Of a stretch of DNA of 6,365 nucleotides, positions 3,867 to 6,365 are shown piece by piece. Under the pieces are notes generated by a model that saw only the letters and a program-made list of their open reading frames with translations, was not told the DNA's origin and searched no databases. A program made the translations under genes and the position numbers. The DNA lies in NCBI GenBank assembly GCA_900552325.1, contig URZG01000135.1, positions 1 to 6,365 on the forward strand. The letters are read 5' to 3'. The stretch comes from an uncultured Porphyromonadaceae bacterium. GTDB taxonomy: Bacteria > Bacteroidota > Bacteroidia > Bacteroidales > Muribaculaceae. Position 1 is the stretch's first letter, and every line of letters begins with the position of its first letter.

Positions 3867-6365
3867 ATGGACATCAATTTTTCATCAGAACTCAAAGCAG
3901 TGCTGGATCTGAGCCGACAGGAGGCTATCCGGCACAACAACTCCATAATTACCCCCGAGCATCTAATGCTGGCGTTGCTGGCCGACACCGGCTCGAGAGT
4001 CTTCACCCTTCTGGAGAAGGCCTCGAGAAATGTGTCGGTATATCAACTGCGGCAGGAACTTGACAGCGGGCTATATAATGCCGAGGCACCCGTAGGCGGT
4101 GAAGTCGCCGTAAGCGATCTCGCCAACCGACTCGTGAAACTTTCGGTGCTGGAAGCGCGCATGCTCCGCAGCTCCGTGGTCGACACCGAGCACCTCCTTC
4201 TGGCAATCCTCCATAATCCGGAGATCCAGCGGATGGAGTTCATCGTGCCGTTCCGCCAGGCCGGCATCGACTATACGTCACTGCTGGGCGTGCTATCTAA
4301 CAATGTGCGCGGAAACGATCCGCACGACGGCACCTCGTACTCCGATGACGAAGAGGACGAGGAGGATGACAACGCACCTGCCGGAGCCGGAGGCACCGCC
4401 CAGGGAGCACCGCGCGAGGAGCCGCGCCGCGAATCGACCGCAGGACGCCAACGCGGGGCCGACACCCCTACCCTTGATAAATTCGGCAACGACATGACCC
4501 GGGCCGCTGAAGACGGACGCCTTGACCCCGTGGTAGGACGCGAGAACGAGATCGAGCGCCTGGCCCAGATCCTCTCGCGCCGCAAGAAGAACAACCCTGT
4601 GCTCATCGGCGAGCCGGGCGTCGGCAAATCCGCAATAGTGGAGGGGCTCGCACTGCGCATCGTTCAGCGGAAAGTGTCGCGCATACTCTTCAACAAACGT
4701 GTCGTTTCGCTTGACATGGCCTCGATCGTAGCCGGCACGAAATACCGCGGTCAGTTCGAGGAGCGCATCAAGGCGATCCTCAACGAGCTTGCAAGAAACC
4801 CCGATGTGATCCTTTTCATCGATGAGCTCCACACTATCGTAGGCGCCGGAAACGCCGCCGGCACCATGGACGCGGCCAACCTACTCAAACCCGCACTCGC
4901 CCGCGGGGAGATACAGTGCATAGGCGCCACCACTCTCGACGAATACCGTAAGAACATCGAGAAGGACGGCGCACTCGAGCGTCGCTTCCAGAAGGTGATG
5001 GTAGAACCGACATCTCCGGAAGAGACACTCCAGATTCTGAACAATATAAAGGAGAAGTATCAGGATCATCATAATGTGACCTATACCGATGACGCCCTCC
5101 GGGCATGCGTCGACCTTACAGAGCGATATATAACCGACCGCAATTTCCCCGACAAGGCCATCGACGCCCTTGACGAGGCCGGTTCCCGAGCGCATATAAC
5201 CAACATAACAGTGCCCGGGGAGATAGAACGCCTCGAGGAGGAGATCGCCCAGGCCGGCCGCGAGAAACTCGCCGCCGCACAGAACCAGGATTTCGAGAAA
5301 GCCGCATCTTTCCGCGACCTGGAACAGCAGCTCAAGGCCCGTCTGCAGGAAGCCAACGACGCCTGGGAACAACAGTTGCGCGACGACCGCGTGACCGTCG
5401 ACGCCGACAAGGTCGCAGAAGTGGTGGCCATGATGACCGGTGTGCCAGTGCAGCGTATCGCCCAGGCCGAAGGCTCGCGTCTGCGTGAGATGGGTCCGGC
5501 CCTGGCCCGGCAGATCATCGGCCAGGATGCTGCCATTGAAAAAATCGTCAAAGCCATCCGCCGTAACCGCGTCGGACTCAAAGACCCCGGGAAACCGATC
5601 GGCACCTTCATGTTCCTGGGTCCCACCGGCGTTGGGAAGACTCATCTGGCGAAAAAGCTCTCCGAATATCTCTTCGACTCGCCCGACGCCCTGATCCGCA
5701 TCGACATGAGCGAATATATGGAGAAGTTCACCGTGAGCCGACTCGTCGGCGCTCCTCCGGGATATGTAGGCTACGAGGAAGGAGGCCAGCTAACAGAGAA
5801 AGTGCGCCGCCGCCCCTACTCTGTCGTTCTGCTCGACGAGATCGAGAAGGCTCATCCCGATGTGTTCAATCTACTTCTGCAGGTTCTTGACGAAGGACGC
5901 CTGACCGACTCGCTCGGCCGGAAAGTCGACTTCAAGAATACCCTGATCATCCTCACCTCCAACATCGGCACCCGTCAGCTGAAGGACTTCGGCTCTGGGG
6001 TAGGTTTCAACACCCGTCCGGCCGACAAGGAGAAAGAGTATGCCGATTCTGTGATACAGAAAGCCCTCAGTCGCGCTTTCGCGCCGGAATTCCTCAACCG
6101 CGTAGATGACATAGTGATGTTCGACCAGCTTGACCGCGACGCGATTTTCCGCATCATCGACATCGAGCTGAGCGGATTCCGCACCCGTATGGCCGCCCAG
6201 GGATATACCCTCGCCATCTCGCCCGAAGCTAAGGAATTCATCGCGTCTAAAGGGTACGACCGTCAATTCGGTGCCCGTCCGCTCAAACGCGCCATACAGA
6301 AATATCTCGAGGATCCGCTGGCCGAACTGATACTGAACTCCGAACTTGTCGCAGGCGACTCGATT
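3867..6365 (+). CDS. clpC: ATP-dependent Clp protease ATP-binding subunit ClpC (3' end outside window)
   Basis: The frame is open for 833 codons to the window end. ClpC is a hexameric AAA+ unfoldase that feeds proteins into ClpP in the cytoplasm. Residues 1-145 are the double Clp N-domain (EAIRHNNSIITPEHLMLALL; VVDTEHLLLAIL). Residues about 146-198 are an acidic, low-complexity linker. D1 has Walker A GEPGVGKS (248-255), Walker B D319-E320, pore loop KYRG (292-295) and Arg pair R372-R373. The middle domain carries a UVR motif near 474-500 (DFEKAASFRDLE), which marks ClpC rather than ClpA or ClpB. D2 has Walker A GPTGVGKT (585-592), Walker B D657-E658, pore GYVGY (632-636), sensor N699, R745 in FLNRVDD and sensor-2 R804. 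VGF at 712-714 fits the ClpP-docking loop. ATG 3867 is the first start after an in-frame TAA at 3822. Only a short C-terminal tail should be missing. All catalytic residues are present. Confidence 0.97.
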   Translation, partial: MDINFSSELKAVLDLSRQEAIRHNNSIITPEHLMLALLADTGSRVFTLLEKASRNVSVYQLRQELDSGLYNAEAPVGGEVAVSDLANRLVKLSVLEARMLRSSVVDTEHLLLAILHNPEIQRMEFIVPFRQAGIDYTSLLGVLSNNVRGNDPHDGTSYSDDEEDEEDDNAPAGAGGTAQGAPREEPRRESTAGRQRGADTPTLDKFGNDMTRAAEDGRLDPVVGRENEIERLAQILSRRKKNNPVLIGEPGVGKSAIVEGLALRIVQRKVSRILFNKRVVSLDMASIVAGTKYRGQFEERIKAILNELARNPDVILFIDELHTIVGAGNAAGTMDAANLLKPALARGEIQCIGATTLDEYRKNIEKDGALERRFQKVMVEPTSPEETLQILNNIKEKYQDHHNVTYTDDALRACVDLTERYITDRNFPDKAIDALDEAGSRAHITNITVPGEIERLEEEIAQAGREKLAAAQNQDFEKAASFRDLEQQLKARLQEANDAWEQQLRDDRVTVDADKVAEVVAMMTGVPVQRIAQAEGSRLREMGPALARQIIGQDAAIEKIVKAIRRNRVGLKDPGKPIGTFMFLGPTGVGKTHLAKKLSEYLFDSPDALIRIDMSEYMEKFTVSRLVGAPPGYVGYEEGGQLTEKVRRRPYSVVLLDEIEKAHPDVFNLLLQVLDEGRLTDSLGRKVDFKNTLIILTSNIGTRQLKDFGSGVGFNTRPADKEKEYADSVIQKALSRAFAPEFLNRVDDIVMFDQLDRDAIFRIIDIELSGFRTRMAAQGYTLAISPEAKEFIASKGYDRQFGARPLKRAIQKYLEDPLAELILNSELVAGDSI

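Noticed and set aside
3842..4063. 73-codon plus-strand frame starting at ATG 3842, before and across the clpC start
   Set aside because: Out of frame with clpC, whose N-domain is unmistakable from ATG 3867.
4881..5645. 254-codon open frame on the minus strand inside clpC, plus other antisense frames
   Set aside because: Shadow of the strongly conserved clpC frame; its sequence has no recognisable domain and the sense strand explains the DNA fully.
1..6365. Mobile element, CRISPR array, toxin-antitoxin or defence system
   Set aside because: No transposase, integrase, regular spaced repeats, paired small genes or defence domains were seen on either strand; the CI-like head of the HTH protein alone does not imply a prophage.

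Overview
This window most likely comes from the chromosome of a member of the Bacteroidales. A gut Muribaculaceae-type organism would fit, but I cannot fix the family from sequence alone. Three things point this way. The promoter before the regulator gene matches the Bacteroidetes sigma-factor pattern (TTTG, about 20 bases, TAnnTTTG). Shine-Dalgarno sequences are weak or absent. The regulator has a helix-turn-helix head and a short conserved-looking tail of a type I recall from Bacteroidales proteins. Coding regions are moderately G+C-rich, and the large intergenic gap is clearly A+T-rich.

Layout. (1) 70-1116, minus strand: dinB, DNA polymerase IV, complete, with a GTG start and an intact C-terminal clamp-binding peptide. 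(2) 1117-2198: about 1.1 kb without a convincing gene. It holds a candidate dinB promoter, repeated AATTTRCAT and ACGCAAAT words, two copies of the palindromic 13-mer CGCAAATTTGCAT, and a strong promoter at its right end. (3) 2199-3050, plus strand: a 283-residue DNA-binding protein with an N-terminal XRE/CI-like helix-turn-helix, a long disordered middle and a short C-terminal tail. (4) 3067-3119: a perfect 24-bp inverted repeat with a 5-base loop between two convergent genes, presumably a two-way terminator. (5) 3171-3551, minus strand: a small Ala/Lys-rich helical protein with 11-residue repeats, like LEA group 3 or apolipoprotein-type stress proteins. (6) 3552-3866: a divergent intergenic region with several G+C-rich inverted repeats. 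(7) 3867 to the window end, plus strand: clpC, the Hsp100 AAA+ unfoldase of the ClpCP protease, open to the last base and missing only its extreme C-terminus.

The genes do not form an operon; each appears to have its own transcription unit. The shared theme is stress: translesion synthesis (dinB), protein quality control (clpC) and a LEA-like protein divergent from clpC. No mobile element, CRISPR array, tRNA or rRNA was seen. The most unusual signals are the repeat-rich region before the regulator, where a palindrome overlaps its -33 box and suggests autoregulation, and the alternative hairpins between the LEA-like gene and clpC. I did not find a clear new multi-gene system.
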